Assembly: GCA_905250025.1 (NCBI GenBank)
Contig: CAJNOJ010000049.1
Span: 434,001-498,000, forward strand
Length of the DNA stretch: 64,000 nt
Direction: 5' to 3'
Source: Adineta ricciae
Taxonomy: Eukaryota > Rotifera > Eurotatoria > Adinetida > Adinetidae
Below, piece after piece: positions 35,875-46,835 of this stretch (its first letter is position 1; the number at the start of each line of letters is the position of its first letter). Below the pieces are notes generated by a model. The model worked only from the letters and a program-made list of their open reading frames with translations. It was not told the origin of the DNA and made no database searches. A program made the position numbers and the translations under genes.

Positions 35875-36393
35875 ATGAACCGGACACATCATATTGAATT
35901 ACGTCTTCTCTTAACTTGTCTTTACATTTATTTAAATTATCAAACAATTGTATATATTAAACAAGTTATTTTCCATTTTTCATTCTTTGAATCACCGTTC
36001 GATCAGCCATTTATGTACATTCACATTCGAGCAACTGTTGGAAGTTGTGTTTCATTGATCTATCGATGTCTCCTCCTTTATGCTTTGTGGAAGAAAATGG
36101 CTGATTTACTTCTGGTTTCAATCATTTTTCTTGGCGCTCTCGCAGGTCTTCGAGTGATTTTTGACGTTTACGGATATTTCTCCGGCTACATCAAACAATC
36201 ATTATACTATCCATTTCCTTCGTTTGAAACGAAACAAATGACTGAAGAAGTTGTTGATTTAGTCTTTGTATTACTGAGAAATTGTGTTGGGTTAGTGTTA
36301 AGTATGTATATGTTTACAGATCTGATTAGTAATCACACGTTATCAAATCATGGGACAAAAGAAACTGATCGTCGATCATCGATTTCTGAATAG
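35875..36393 (+). CDS. Four-helix membrane protein of unknown family
   Basis: Single-exon protein of 172 residues with about four hydrophobic segments: RLLLTCLYIYLNYQTIVYI, SCVSLIYRCLLLYAL, ADLLLVSIIFLGALAGLRVI and LVFVLLRNCVGLVLSMYMF. The tail is polar. The spacing suggests a tetraspan endomembrane protein of LAPTM or similar type, but no signature is clear. It is divergent from the nicotinamide riboside kinase gene, with 84 bp between the two start codons. Confidence 0.65.
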   Translation: MNRTHHIELRLLLTCLYIYLNYQTIVYIKQVIFHFSFFESPFDQPFMYIHIRATVGSCVSLIYRCLLLYALWKKMADLLLVSIIFLGALAGLRVIFDVYGYFSGYIKQSLYYPFPSFETKQMTEEVVDLVFVLLRNCVGLVLSMYMFTDLISNHTLSNHGTKETDRRSSISE

Positions 36394-36474
36394 AAAACTA
36401 AAAGTCTATAACATTTCATGTTTAATGTGTGTATATTAATAAATAATACAAAATAACTAAAGTGGATTTTGAAT

Positions 36475-36799
36475 CTAAGTAAATTTTTTCAAATCGTTGG
36501 GATCATTTCTCACAAATATAGTTGTCGGTATCACACTGTCCATTTTGTATGGAGAAGCTATGAGTTCTTGTTGACGTTGCCGATCGGATCGTTCGTCAAT
36601 GATACTTTTTTCGTGAGGAACAGGTGTTGTTGGTGTACCACGGTAACGACGTTCAATGTAATATCCAATACCACCGAGAACTATGAAAAAAAACGTACGA
36701 CAGACCGATCGAATAGGAATTTTACATACCAACAGCAACGGGGAAAGTAATGACTCTTGTATAACGATAGACAAATGGAACAATTAGATTCCAGACCAT
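36475..36799 (-). CDS. SMIM12: SMIM12-like small integral membrane protein
   Basis: Exons 36799-36730 and 36680-36475 join in phase to 91 residues, one less than the human protein as I remember it. One hydrophobic segment spans the splice (VITFPVAVVLGGIGYYIERR), followed by the conserved polar block PVPHEKSIIDERSDRQ. The order TFPVA, GYxxE, EKSI.ERR/SDR is the SMIM12 pattern. The protein is small, conserved, probably mitochondrial or ER membrane, and of unknown function. It is the last of five same-strand genes; an acceptor lies 7 nt before the ATG. Confidence 0.83.
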
Positions 36800-36806
36800 C
36801 GTCTAT

Positions 36807-36808
36807 CT
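36807..36808 (-). promoter_or_regulatory. 3' splice acceptor before SMIM12 ATG
   Basis: CACTTTTAG ends 7 nt upstream of the start codon. No coding exon fits in the 268 bp up to the previous stop, so this is a candidate trans-splice site. Confidence 0.5.
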
Positions 36809-37067
36809 AAAAGTGTAAGTGTTAATCTGGTGATTGTATATTTTATCAGATAGAAAGAAACAAACAATGTTTTGTCAGTATGTATGAGTCATAACAGTAG
36901 TGCGTCATTGCAGGTACATGCATACATACGATGAAATCTATCATAGGTTCTGATGCAATCTATTTCATTGAGTTTCAATGACACATGGTGTCATTTTTTC
37001 GTGACTCGTTTCTATCTAGAATGACAAAAAAAAACAATTTGTTTATCTGACAATAAAACTGAAATGG

Positions 37068-38061
37068 TCACTGTAACAGGTGCATAGAGTCCTTATTTCC
37101 GTAGTTAAAATTGACCACAAAGAACCAAGGAAACGGACAAAATTGACTATCAATACGAATCTGATGAGTGTTTAGTGTTCTTTCATTTTTCATATCGATT
37201 TGATTGTTGTTACAATCAATAACTATGGCTAAAATATCACTCGAGCGAATATCACGACCATCATACTTGTGGTCTGTCACTGATTGACGATTGTAAACAA
37301 TCGATTGTCGACCTAAATGCCAGCCAAATGAGGTTCTCCTAAATCTATCTGTGCTTTCCATGGGTATTCCTTCAGACATAATCCCAACGAATGCCCAAGA
37401 TGATGCACTTTGAAATTGGTCGATCGAGAGACGAAGGCGATGCACACCAGTCATGTATGGATATTGGCTAGCAAATGAAACGTGTCCCGAAAGACTGTTC
37501 TCATTGGGCGGTGAAGTTGAAGGGATATCTCCAATAAGATCATCCAATGTTTCATCAGATAACAATTCGAATTGATCGATCACTGGTGACTAGAGAAGTA
37601 GGAATGAAGAGCATTAGTAAAATGACGGTCGGAATGCTACTTGTTTATCGAAAGTTGACGATGTTGATAGGAAACGTGAGAATGGGCCGGAAGAATGTTC
37701 ATTGACAAGAGTGGGTGAAGGTAATGTTTGACTAATCGGTGTAGGCGGAGCGATCAATGGTCGACGAGCTTCATCAGCCTGTTTTCGAATTCTATCGATT
37801 GCTTTTCGTTCCCATTCAGCAATTTGATCGAAATGTATATGACGATTGTATCGTTCAGTTGGTTCTATTCTTAATTGCTCATGTCGATGTATAATACAGT
37901 GTTGATTACAAAATATTCGTTGGCATTCTATACAGATAGACATCTAACACGATCAATTGCGTTTTTCTTCTTCTCAAACCTTGACAGATAAACCATCCAT
38001 CTTTAGCGTTAGGTTCATTACACTCGACGCACTGTTCAGGTTGTTTTGCTATAGAGTACAT
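37068..38061 (-). CDS. B-box zinc-finger/SPRY-like protein
   Basis: Exons 38061-37980, 37927-37641 and 37589-37068 join in phase to 296 residues. The first splice assembles a zinc-binding module of B-box type: C-x2-C (CVEC), C-x2-C (CQEC), C-x4-C and then His-containing IHRH. A short helix (IAEWERKAIDRIRKQADEAR) and a Pro/Ser-rich linker follow. The C-terminal half (GVHRLRLSIDQFQSASSWAF through FFVVNFNYGNKDSMHLL) looks like a SPRY/B30.2-type beta-sandwich without RING. TRIM-like proteins of this form are expanded in bdelloids; the target is unknown. The ATG lies 5 nt after an acceptor (TTCGTTTTAG). Confidence 0.77.
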
Positions 38062-38066
38062 TTTAT

Positions 38067-38068
38067 CT
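38067..38068 (-). promoter_or_regulatory. 3' splice acceptor before B-box gene ATG
   Basis: TTCGTTTTAG ends 5 nt upstream of the start. An AATAAA for the preceding ligase gene lies about 20-25 nt further upstream, the polyA-then-acceptor order seen in trans-spliced operons. Confidence 0.55.
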
Positions 38069-38256
38069 AAAACGAAGAAACAAATTTTTGTTTATTGTCT
38101 TGGATAAATTCTCGAGAAAATCACTGGAAAAAGTTATTCGGAATGTATTGAGTATAAAAGAAGTATTTCAAATATAAATATTGAAGCAGAATTAGTACGA
38201 AAATATCACAAAGTTCTTCTTTCAAGTGAGAAAAAGAATACTCAAATTCAGGTCTG

Positions 38257-39884
38257 TTAATTATCCCAACTACCACGCACATAGTTTGGATTGTACTTTA
38301 TACCATTTCTTTCTAACAAAGCTTTGAATTCTTCCGGATTATTCCGTTCTAAATCTCGTTGATAACGTAACTCACCTACAAAGACACATCAGAATCAAGT
38401 CAACGTTAAAATTGCAATTTCTCCTACCAGGTTCCCACAGTGTTCCATTGACTCGCGCACGTTGTTTCAAATCAGATCCATTGTGGCCTTGTTCTCGTGT
38501 GTTCCAATTCCACCAAATGCCACATTTTGCACATTCGATTATATTACACAAGCCTTTCTCTTTCAAAGTCAAATGACGACATGTTGGACATTCGCGTATT
38601 TGTCCTGATTGAATCATCTGTTGGAAGCCTATGAAAAGCGGAGACCGATGGTACTCATGAGAATTTGAAAACAATAAATTCCTACCGGTGTCTAAATCAC
38701 CACCTGATCCTTTTTCTATCTCCTGTTGTTTATCACATATTTGACATGACACAGTTTCCTTTTTCGGTGGACCCAATTGAATAAAACCACCTTTGTGACA
38801 ATTGGTACACGTGATAAAATTCGGATTACGACATAATTTTTTAAACATGAATTCCGTAAGAAAGATCAACAAGTCCGAATAAGTCAACTGACCATCTCTT
38901 ACGATATTATCCGCATGACATGGAACAGAGCATGATTCAGCAGGACAAGGAATCCATGGAAGAATATCTCCAGCACGAATACGACTGCTTAAATACTGAT
39001 TGAAATCATCAGCACACAAAACACAATGACCACAATTCTAAAAGTCCAGAGAACATAGTCGAGAATAGGACTAATTGACGATATCTTACTTTCATTGTAA
39101 CCATCGGTAAATTTTCCTCCAAACAAATTTGACAAGTGGTGAACGTTAATTGGCCTTGAACAAGTGATTCGTTACGAACTTTTACGAAGCACTGATACTA
39201 TTTTTTACCTTTAGATTGATTGTTTTTATATTCCAATGAATTGAAGAGTTCAATGATGTATTGATATAAATTTTCTAATTTTAATGTCTGTTGATTTTTC
39301 CGTTGATCTTTCATCAGTAAGATATATCGATTGAAATACGGCTCTAGCTCATCATCATTGATTCCTTTCTCTACCGGACCCAATGCTCCACTTGCCATTC
39401 CCGGATCTCCATCATCATCGTCAGCTTCTTCTCCAATACTTTCATTGTCTATATTGGCAAAAAGATTCATATTGAGATTTTGCAATAGTTGCATAAAATC
39501 AATATTCATCTTGTACGGAGAATTTTGACAACCTCCACAAACTAGAACCAGAAAAGACAATTTTCTTCTAAATAGAATATCATCTCTTGATTCGATCACA
39601 CGCACTTCGAATATGATGGCCAATATTGATATAATGACAATGTGCACATTCAACAACTTTCTCATCTTTAGGAGGATCTTCTATAGCTTTGGCTAAAGCT
39701 TCGTCAGCTTGATAAGAATCATTATCGAAGTGTGGATTAGCGCTTTCACACTACACAACGCATAGAATGGTTAATGAAATAAACAAAAGCAAAAATCGTT
39801 TTATACCACTTCACATGTTGGTCGTTTTATCGACTGTACGAAGGTACATGCAGGACATGCGTATGTCTCCGATGTGTCACTCAT
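38257..39884 (-). CDS. NZF-RING-IBR (RBR-type) E3 ubiquitin ligase
   Basis: Seven exons (39884-39807, 39750-39606, 39541-39209, 39178-39090, 39037-38686, 38628-38428, 38375-38257) join in phase to 438 residues. The N terminus is a RanBP2/NZF zinc finger (YACPACTFVQ..RPTCEVCESAN). An acidic helical middle follows (GEEADDDDGDPG). Next is a RING1 with CQICLEENLPM and NCGHCVLCADDF, an IBR-like Cys cluster (CTNCHKGG, CQICDK), and RING2 CPTCRHLTLKEKGLCNIIECAKC. The Cys in GLCN aligns with the catalytic Cys of RBR ligases. NZF plus RBR recalls HOIL-1/HOIP, but no UBL or UBA domain is seen. The third intron is only 30 bp; without it the frame stops. Probably cytosolic. Confidence 0.8.
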
Positions 39885-39894
39885 TCGAATTGAT

Positions 39895-39896
39895 CT
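39895..39896 (-). promoter_or_regulatory. 3' splice acceptor before RBR ligase ATG
   Basis: TGTCTTGTAG ends 10 nt upstream of the start codon; the XRCC4 stop is only 152 bp upstream of that ATG. Confidence 0.5.
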
Positions 39897-40036
39897 ACAA
39901 GACAGAAACTACAGATTCATTATTCTATTTCGAATATCCAGTCGCTTTTGAACGGACAATAATACAAAATAATCAACAACAAACAAGTATGTACAATTAT
40001 TGTAGTAAAACAAAAACAAAAACTAATGATTTCCTA

Positions 40037-43000
40037 TCAAATTTTATCTAACAGTTCATCAGTTGTTTGAGATTCTTCAGGTAATGATGGAGTTGTCAGT
40101 GTTGGCGGAATACCAGCACCAGAATGACTAAAAATACAACTGAATTTTTCATACTCTGCGAAAGATGATCGATTTACTTGAGATATGATCGAGTTGATAT
40201 TGAATTGACACCAGTAACATATTTTCGTCTAGAATGAAAGTCATAGAATCAAACTCTTCGAGCGTTTCTCCATACCGTTGGTGGTGTTTACTAATCGTTG
40301 ATCGTTTATAATCCATATGATCATCACCTAAATCAAGCATATTATCTTGATTTCGATCAACGTTTGTTCGCGATTGAGTCCCTGAACGAATTGGTATTTG
40401 AATCTATGGAAAGAAAACATAAATTAATCTTGAATATTCCATTTATTTATGATTTACTTCGTGAACTTCATCTTCCATGTATTGATCTTCGTCTCCGCTT
40501 GTGTCTGTATCACTCATAGCATGTTTCAAACGCTTTGAATCACCATCGTTCAAAGTTGTCATTGTCGTTGTATGCATAGGTGATCGACTGCGCGCACGTA
40601 GATTAGCAAATGCATCATTGGAACGTTCGTCATCAGTTTCACTCTGATGACCCAAACGAACAATTTCATCATCGGATTGATCGTGACCATTGACTCCATT
40701 GATATGTTCATGTTCATAAGATTCAACCTGATGTTTAAGTTTCGTTAGTTCTTCTTTTTTCGCATTTAACACAAGAGCAAACTAAAGATCATAAAAAGTC
40801 AAAAAATTTTTGTCATTCCAAAGAATCTTGAAATATTTATATCCTCTTCATAATCATCATAAAAGAATCAATAAAACTTCTTCTGTCGCCGTTTTTCGTT
40901 TTAGATTTTCGAAACACATGACACATCTTCAAACAATGAACAAAAGTGCAAACATTCATTCCACTTTTCTTCGTATTCCTCCCACTTAATTGACAAATCA
41001 TCAAGAAGAATAGCAGTTTAATATGTCACGAAAAAGTACAACTTAATTCTTCAGATTGTTGGTATTCGATATAGTCATTAAGAAATCATTATTTTTTGTT
41101 GTCAGGAGGTAATAGAACGAACAAACACAGTCACCTATACAACAAAAACAAATTTGTGTAGACATGACTCAGAGACTATACGTCATTGCACAACAGCAGC
41201 ATTTTCATCTTCATTCTTTCTTCAAATGGTTTTGCCACATCGTCTACTGAATCATGCGTGTATTTTTAACAAAAACTAAAAAGGTAAGCTTATTCTTCAT
41301 ACAAAAAGTACTAAGTTCCGTATTAAAGTGCTTCGTACATAGTTTGTTGTCATAATGACATCACGTCCTTTCCTCTTCTGCGATATACAGTCCAACAGTA
41401 ATAATTGTATACCAACTTATATATAGGTAAAAACACTCGAACGTAATAAAATCAATATACCTGTACACACTGCAAAACGAAAGAGAGAATACAGAAGAAA
41501 TTTGCTCTGTTGATACTGATAAGTAACTTCAAGAAACATTGGTAATGCATCGTTCACGATGATATTACTTTCTCTATCCACAGATTATTGTCATAATAAA
41601 AAGAATTTTTCAAAAACACAAATGCACATACCGGTAAGTCGTAGGAGGAGGAAAAAAAACAAAAAACTTTTAATCTTTTCTGCGAAATTGAGAAGTTTTT
41701 CTTTTACCCTCTTTGACCTGTTTAGACAATGGAAAATTAATCCTCTATATATAGAAACTAGTGACAGATAGGTTAATCTGTATTTAGCTTTTACTATACA
41801 ATAGACAAAATGCTCGAATGACAGGATAATGTAGCGTAAACAAAATATGACGTGATATTCACAAAACATCATTAGTTCTTTTGCTTATGGTCGGTAGAGA
41901 TATTATCCCTTTCCTTTTTTTTTCGATGAAAATGAACCGTAATATTTGTCATTCACTGATAACACCTACTCAGACACTCTTTTCTTTTACATGAGTGAAT
42001 GCGTACCATAAATATATATAGTCAGATGTCACAGTCACAAGAGAAAAACAGAAAAACATTCTGATCATCACCTGTCGAATCATACGTATCGTCATTTAGA
42101 ATAGGATGTGTCTAGAAGATCCTCCACGAACTCGAAAGCATATTTATTATCAAAAGCCTTTTCTTCAGTTTCGTAGTCTTAGTCAAGAGAAAATTGTTCA
42201 ATCATCAGTTCATCATCGATCAGATTCAATTCAGTCTGTAGACTTATTTTCCTTAATTGTACCGCCAAATCATGGTTCGACATCATCATTAACATCTCTC
42301 CTATGTCCAATATGTTTATTACCGATGATGAAACCGAAACTGCTACCATGTCAACACACATTTTGCTTGAAGTGCTTGGAAAATATTCAACAAACTCGAT
42401 CTGGTTCACTACCAGTCAATTCAACCAACTGTTTATTGTCACATGACAATCAAATTAAAACAATTTCATGTCCGAAATGTTCGCGGATTCATCGGATTCA
42501 GTCGTGTACGGATTTGCAACAGAATCAATCAGTTGAATTGTTAGTAAATACACTCCTGTGTGAGACATGTCATCAGCTGTATCCATCCAATCAATTAGAT
42601 ACGTGTTTCCATTGTTTTGGCGTCTTGTGTCCAACATGTTATACTCAACACATCGAAAGACATCGAACTGAATTGGAAACAAATCAGAGATTAACGTCAC
42701 GAGCTCTATCATTGGAAGAAAGAACAAAAACTTCTTTGGAACCGAAAACGCAGACGAAATCGATCGATACAGAGCAACAAGTACGCAAAACACAATAGTT
42801 ATTATTGAATCTTAACTGTATATGTCTCTTTAGAAGCCAATTAAACCGGATGAGAACTCCGATTCTCCACAAACACCTGTTACCAAGAAGAAATCACAAA
42901 GTTTTCTCCGAAAACTAATGAACCATTCTCGACATCGTCACTCAACTGATGAGATCAATAAAAAACCATCTTCACCATCAGTCAAACGTTCGACATCCGC

Positions 43001-44693
43001 AAAACTTTCCGAACGAAGGAAAATCACGATCGATATCACAGCTGACGATAAGCCAATTCTCGAGTCAATTCCATCCGTCGTTCCTATCACACCCGTTCGT
43101 CAATTTATCAATTTTAATGAACTCTACATCGATACAGCTCAACACATTAAGCAATGCAAACAACGTCAATCGGAATTAGACCGATCTGTACAAAAACTTA
43201 TTGAAGTTTTAACAACGAAAACGAACGAAAGTATTCAACAGATCTCGCAATATTGGATGTATTTGAGACAATTCTCATTAGATCAATTACATGCGAAAAC
43301 CAATCGTTTTCAATTCTTCAACTACCTTCTTAAAACATGTTGCTCAACGTTAGATTCTCAAAAGCAAATGGCATCCTATTTCGAACAAAACGATGAAATC
43401 AAAGCGGCATTACAAGTTCTTCAAACGACATTGATGATCGTCAATCAACAACACACACAATTCGCTATTAATCAGTCATTTGATCGAGAAGAACAAACAA
43501 CATTAGGAAGACTAAGACGTCATTTAGATTTGTTACTCGCTTCCTACGCGGATGAGATTTCCTTTCTTCACGAACGAATTCGCGTCTACGAATCACGGTT
43601 TGACACATGGAGAAATTGTAACAGAACAGATTTAGATTCATTAAATTACGAATGGTCACAAATCATTGAACACGATTATCCATCGCTGATCGAGAAAATC
43701 TCCAATGATTTCATCATGAAAACTCCACAAATCGAGAAAATTCTCTTTCAAATGCTGACAAATATGAAGAAACGTCTATTAAACATCGATTATCGAGGAA
43801 CGAGTCAAAGGATTAGTGTTGTTAGTTTATGAATTTATCTATTTTCTTTTTATATAATTGTTCTATGTACATTTAATATATGTTTACGTATAAATCTAAT
43901 TTATTTACCTTTCGATAAAGATCAGCTTCAAGTTTTTCTTTCATATCCACGGTTTGCTTAACTGTCTAAAATGAAAAATCATCGAATAGGGAAACGTCGA
44001 ATGCTATTTGGCATGAATTTACTTCGAGTGCTTTGTTTAATTGACCATTGAGACGTTGAATTTCGAAGATTTTTTGTTCATTAGTAGTTCGTAAAGTATC
44101 CATTTCGTCAATCAAATGATCCATCATTTTAGCTAAGATCTACAATTATTCCAAAGAATTGTCTTTTTCGAAATGAACGTTTCATCTTAATTCACTTCAT
44201 CAACGGGTCGTTCTTGAAGTTCGGCATTGCCAATGATCTTCAACGAATTCAAATCATCGACCATTTGCTTCCACACAAACTAAATACACACGAAATGTGA
44301 TGATTACTATTTGATAAACACTTACTTCGACGCGATTCTTTTCTAGTCGTTTACAATTGAAGACATAAGTCTTTCCATCTACTTCCGAACGATTTCCTTT
44401 GGAAAAAGCGCGTTGTGTATGAGAATAGAACGTATCGTGTTGCTCAGGTGGAAATTTCTTTGCTAATAGTCGAACTTGTTGTTGATTTACTAAATGCATT
44501 CGAAATGAAGAATTATCAATAAACGAAAACTGTCACATTTACATGTGCCGATCCATCCAGACTTTAAATTTGTCAGCTGCATCAAAATCGTGTTCGTTCT
44601 TTCGTCAATCGAACTCTTTAGATAATATCGGTCACCATTGTCATCGAGAATTTTGACAAAATAAGTGAAATCATCATCCATAGATCGTGACAT
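40037..44693 (-). CDS. XRCC4: XRCC4, DNA ligase IV cofactor of non-homologous end joining
   Basis: Eight exons (44693-44543, 44489-44326, 44279-44196, 44139-44023, 43965-43909, 40781-40458, 40403 to about 40292 or 40328, 40155-40037) give about 363-375 residues. The head has LTNLKSGWIGT (human LTDGHSAWTGT) and TYVFNCKR before the stalk. The stalk reads ILAKMMDHLIDEMDTLRTTN, then EKLEADLYRK joins across a 3.1 kb phase-0 intron to FALVLNAKKEELTKLK; this matches the human DLYKRFILVLNEKK block that contacts ligase IV. A Ser/Asp-rich tail with a basic KRLKH ends in DELLDKI, like human DLFDEI. The donor of the last intron is ambiguous. It should act in the nucleus as a homodimer with XLF and ligase IV. 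The long intron contains a complete plus-strand gene. Confidence 0.88.
40782..43908 (-). other. Giant XRCC4 intron enclosing another gene
   Basis: Starts GTAAAT after CGA AAG and ends GATCTTTAG before TTT GCT; phase 0 on both sides. At 3,127 bp it is about fifty times the usual intron here. It holds a plus-strand RING-B-box gene (42106-43832). Bases 40782-42105 upstream of that gene show no further exon and presumably carry its promoter. Confidence 0.75.
42106..43832 (+). CDS. RING-B-box (TRIM-like) protein nested in the XRCC4 intron
   Basis: Two exons (42106-42780, 42834-43832) give 557 residues. The RING is C3HC4: LCPICLLPM, LLPCQHTFCLKCL, then ISCPKC after an insertion. A B-box-like zinc module follows (LCETCHQ, CFHCFGVLCPTCY, HIERHR). 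A basic, Ser-rich linker (KKKSQSFLRKLMNHSRHRHS) leads into a long helical C-terminal region (QHIKQCKQRQSELDRSVQKL and beyond), like a TRIM coiled coil with spectrin-like helices. No SPRY or NHL domain. Probably a cytosolic ubiquitin ligase. The acceptor GTCATTTAG lies 6 nt before the ATG. It lies wholly between XRCC4 exons 5 and 6 on the other strand. Confidence 0.83.
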
Positions 44694-44703
44694 CTCCTTG
44701 AAT

Positions 44704-44705
44704 CT
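44704..44705 (-). promoter_or_regulatory. 3' splice acceptor before XRCC4 ATG
   Basis: TGTCTTTTTTCAG ends 10 nt before the ATG. The FAM32A stop lies 108 bp upstream of the ATG, with an AATAAA (plus-strand 44769-44774) between, so a conventional first exon has almost no room. Confidence 0.6.
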
Positions 44706-44801
44706 GAAAAAAGACAATGTTGGTTGACACGAACAAACCGATACGCACAAACAAGAAACGACAATAAGTTTATTGAGAGAAAAAAAATCGATATACAAAG
44801 A

Positions 44802-45182
44802 TTATTTTGTCCAACTGACTTTGGGAATATCGTTATATTCAGTCAGTTTATCTAAGTACGAATTCAGTTCTTCCACTTGTTCTTTGTGTGATTTAGCCGC
44901 CTTTTTCAAGATCTTTTCTTCAGCACGTTTAGCCATGGCTTTTTCATACGCGATTTCTGCTGGTGTTCGTAGATCACGACGTGATGAACCTGGTTGATCA
45001 GTTGAGGTATTGATTGTTGATGCCACATGTTCCATTTTTGATGAAGGAGCTTCGGCATTGCTTGAAGATTTCGATTTCGACTTGTGTTTATGTTTTTTCG
45101 ATACTTTGCCGCTCTGAACTGCGCTTGACGAATCGCTCTTTAGGCGAAGACTACCACCTGTAAATGAATAAGCGCCTGACAT
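44802..45182 (-). CDS. FAM32A: FAM32A homologue, spliceosome-associated protein
   Basis: Single exon of 126 residues. The Lys-rich middle (KKHKHKSKSKSSS) and the C-terminal block are characteristic: RTPAEIAYEKAMAKRAEEKI, LKKAAKSHKEQVEELN and the terminal YNDIPKVSWTK, which agrees with the last residues of human FAM32A almost exactly. Human FAM32A inserts its C terminus into the catalytic spliceosome at exon ligation, which explains why the tail is so conserved. Nuclear. First of the five-gene minus-strand run; XRCC4 follows after 108 bp. Confidence 0.92.
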   Translation of the reverse strand: MSGAYSFTGGSLRLKSDSSSAVQSGKVSKKHKHKSKSKSSSNAEAPSSKMEHVASTINTSTDQPGSSRRDLRTPAEIAYEKAMAKRAEEKILKKAAKSHKEQVEELNSYLDKLTEYNDIPKVSWTK

Positions 45183-45189
45183 TGATGTT

Positions 45190-45191
45190 CT
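45190..45191 (-). promoter_or_regulatory. 3' splice acceptor before FAM32A ATG
   Basis: AATTTCCACTTAG ends 7 nt before the start codon. Here a normal 5' UTR exon upstream is possible, since 1.6 kb of spacer follows. Confidence 0.45.
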
Positions 45192-46835
45192 AAGTGGAAA
45201 TTAAACCCTTTTTATTTAGTAAACAAGTTGCTTGAAATGTGACGAGGAAGAAAGAATGTAGCATGAAAGATTCTTGCTCTTTCTTACAACTGACTTCGCC
45301 ATGATTGGCCAAGCTTATGACTCAATCGCAATCGACTCGTAGAGGTCGCAAACTCGCAAAGGTCTCTGATGTTTAAGAATTTGGCGAATAATACAGATAA
45401 ATCTGGTCAAGTCTCTTTCGTACAAGGGATGGTTGTCGCAGACCAGGTATCGCGATTCCTACAGCTACTATATATACAGTAATAATTCACGACTATTTAA
45501 AAACTTCGAAGCGATCCTAAAATGTCCATAAAAAATGGGTCGGGTTAGTTTCGCCTGAGTATCAGACGGTTTAACGAAATTAACCATAGTATAGATAAGT
45601 ACTATAGCACTGCTTACTATGGCACTGCTGAGGCTGTTATCACTAGAATGATCCTAATGTTTTTTCCTTCTATCTGCTATTCAGAGCAAAATTCTGTTTA
45701 ATTTTCTGTTGTTATGCTATAAGCTTATATTCATAGCCCGCTATTCGTACAAACTCTCATCTAATAGTTCTTCCTGTTTAGTACGACATCAATTGTGGCA
45801 CCAATAACCATAAACGGCCAAAACATGCGGAATTCTAAGTGAAAGCATCCTTAAGTCAGTGCTAGTAGTGTACTAATGATCATCAGCAACTTGAAGCCTA
45901 TATAAAACTATCCATTCGAGCTATGATATGCTGTGCAAAATCGAAAAGAAAGAAATTAATTTCAGACAGTTACCATTGGAAACGATGAAGTTCGACGCCA
46001 GATTTGTAGACCTAGTTGAAATAGTTTGCAACTAATGACATTGAGATAAATCGGAATAAAGACAGAGACGAAGTTGCTTAAAATCTTTTTCCAAAGTTGC
46101 CCTTGATACAAAACAAGAAAATAAAAAGATTCAAAAATAGTTCTATCTTTTAACTATCTCAATTCTATTCATAATAACCAACCGGACATGATAGTCAAAA
46201 GCAGCCCACCGATTGTTGATCATTTTGTTCAAAACTCAGCTGACCTTGAACGACAATCTCTACTGTAGCAATTGTTATCGGATTCGTCGTTTCAATATTT
46301 TTATCCAACATATTCGAGCAGAAAAGTATGTACGAGCCTTTATCGCCAGAATTCAGTGAACTATACTAAATAAAAGAGTGGTCGATATAGAAATCCCGTA
46401 GCAAATGTCATTGAATAAACGATGTCTTTTGGGAACGTAGACTTTGAGCTTGCAGTGGAGAAAAATGATGAGAATATTCTTTTCTTTTTTATGACTTAGA
46501 TGAAGTTATGTGGTCCAAAGTATCAAACAACATGTGTCATAACTTAAGAAACAGTCCACTGTGGGCATCAACGAAGATTAAAAACATATTTATTTGCTAC
46601 TTTCAATCATTATACATCAATACAAAGCCGTGAGAATATCTTCTCATGATATTTTTCTCGAAAAGACTAATATCAAAACCTAATTGAAGGGGATTCTGAT
46701 CCAATCACTTGGAACAATTATGTAACACATATCAGATAACAGTCGTTGCTCTTCAAGAACAAAATCCATCCATACCCCTATAAATGTCGATCTAATATTT
46801 AATTCGATGCCCACTTTTTGTGAAATAACATCAAT
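45192..46835. other. Intergenic, 1.6 kb, no supported gene
   Basis: Divergent spacer between FAM32A and a secreted-protein gene. There is no frame with motifs or splice context. A short imperfect tandem (CTATAGCACTGCTTA/CTATGGCACTGCTGA) lies near 45600-45632. Confidence 0.45.

Noticed and set aside
42179..42872. Long minus-strand frames opposite the nested RING gene
   Set aside because: They mirror the coding bias of the plus-strand gene, which has full RING and B-box motifs.
45600..45632. Short imperfect tandem CTATAGCACTGCTTA/CTATGGCACTGCTGA
   Set aside because: Only two units of about 15 bp; too little to call a satellite or regulatory array.
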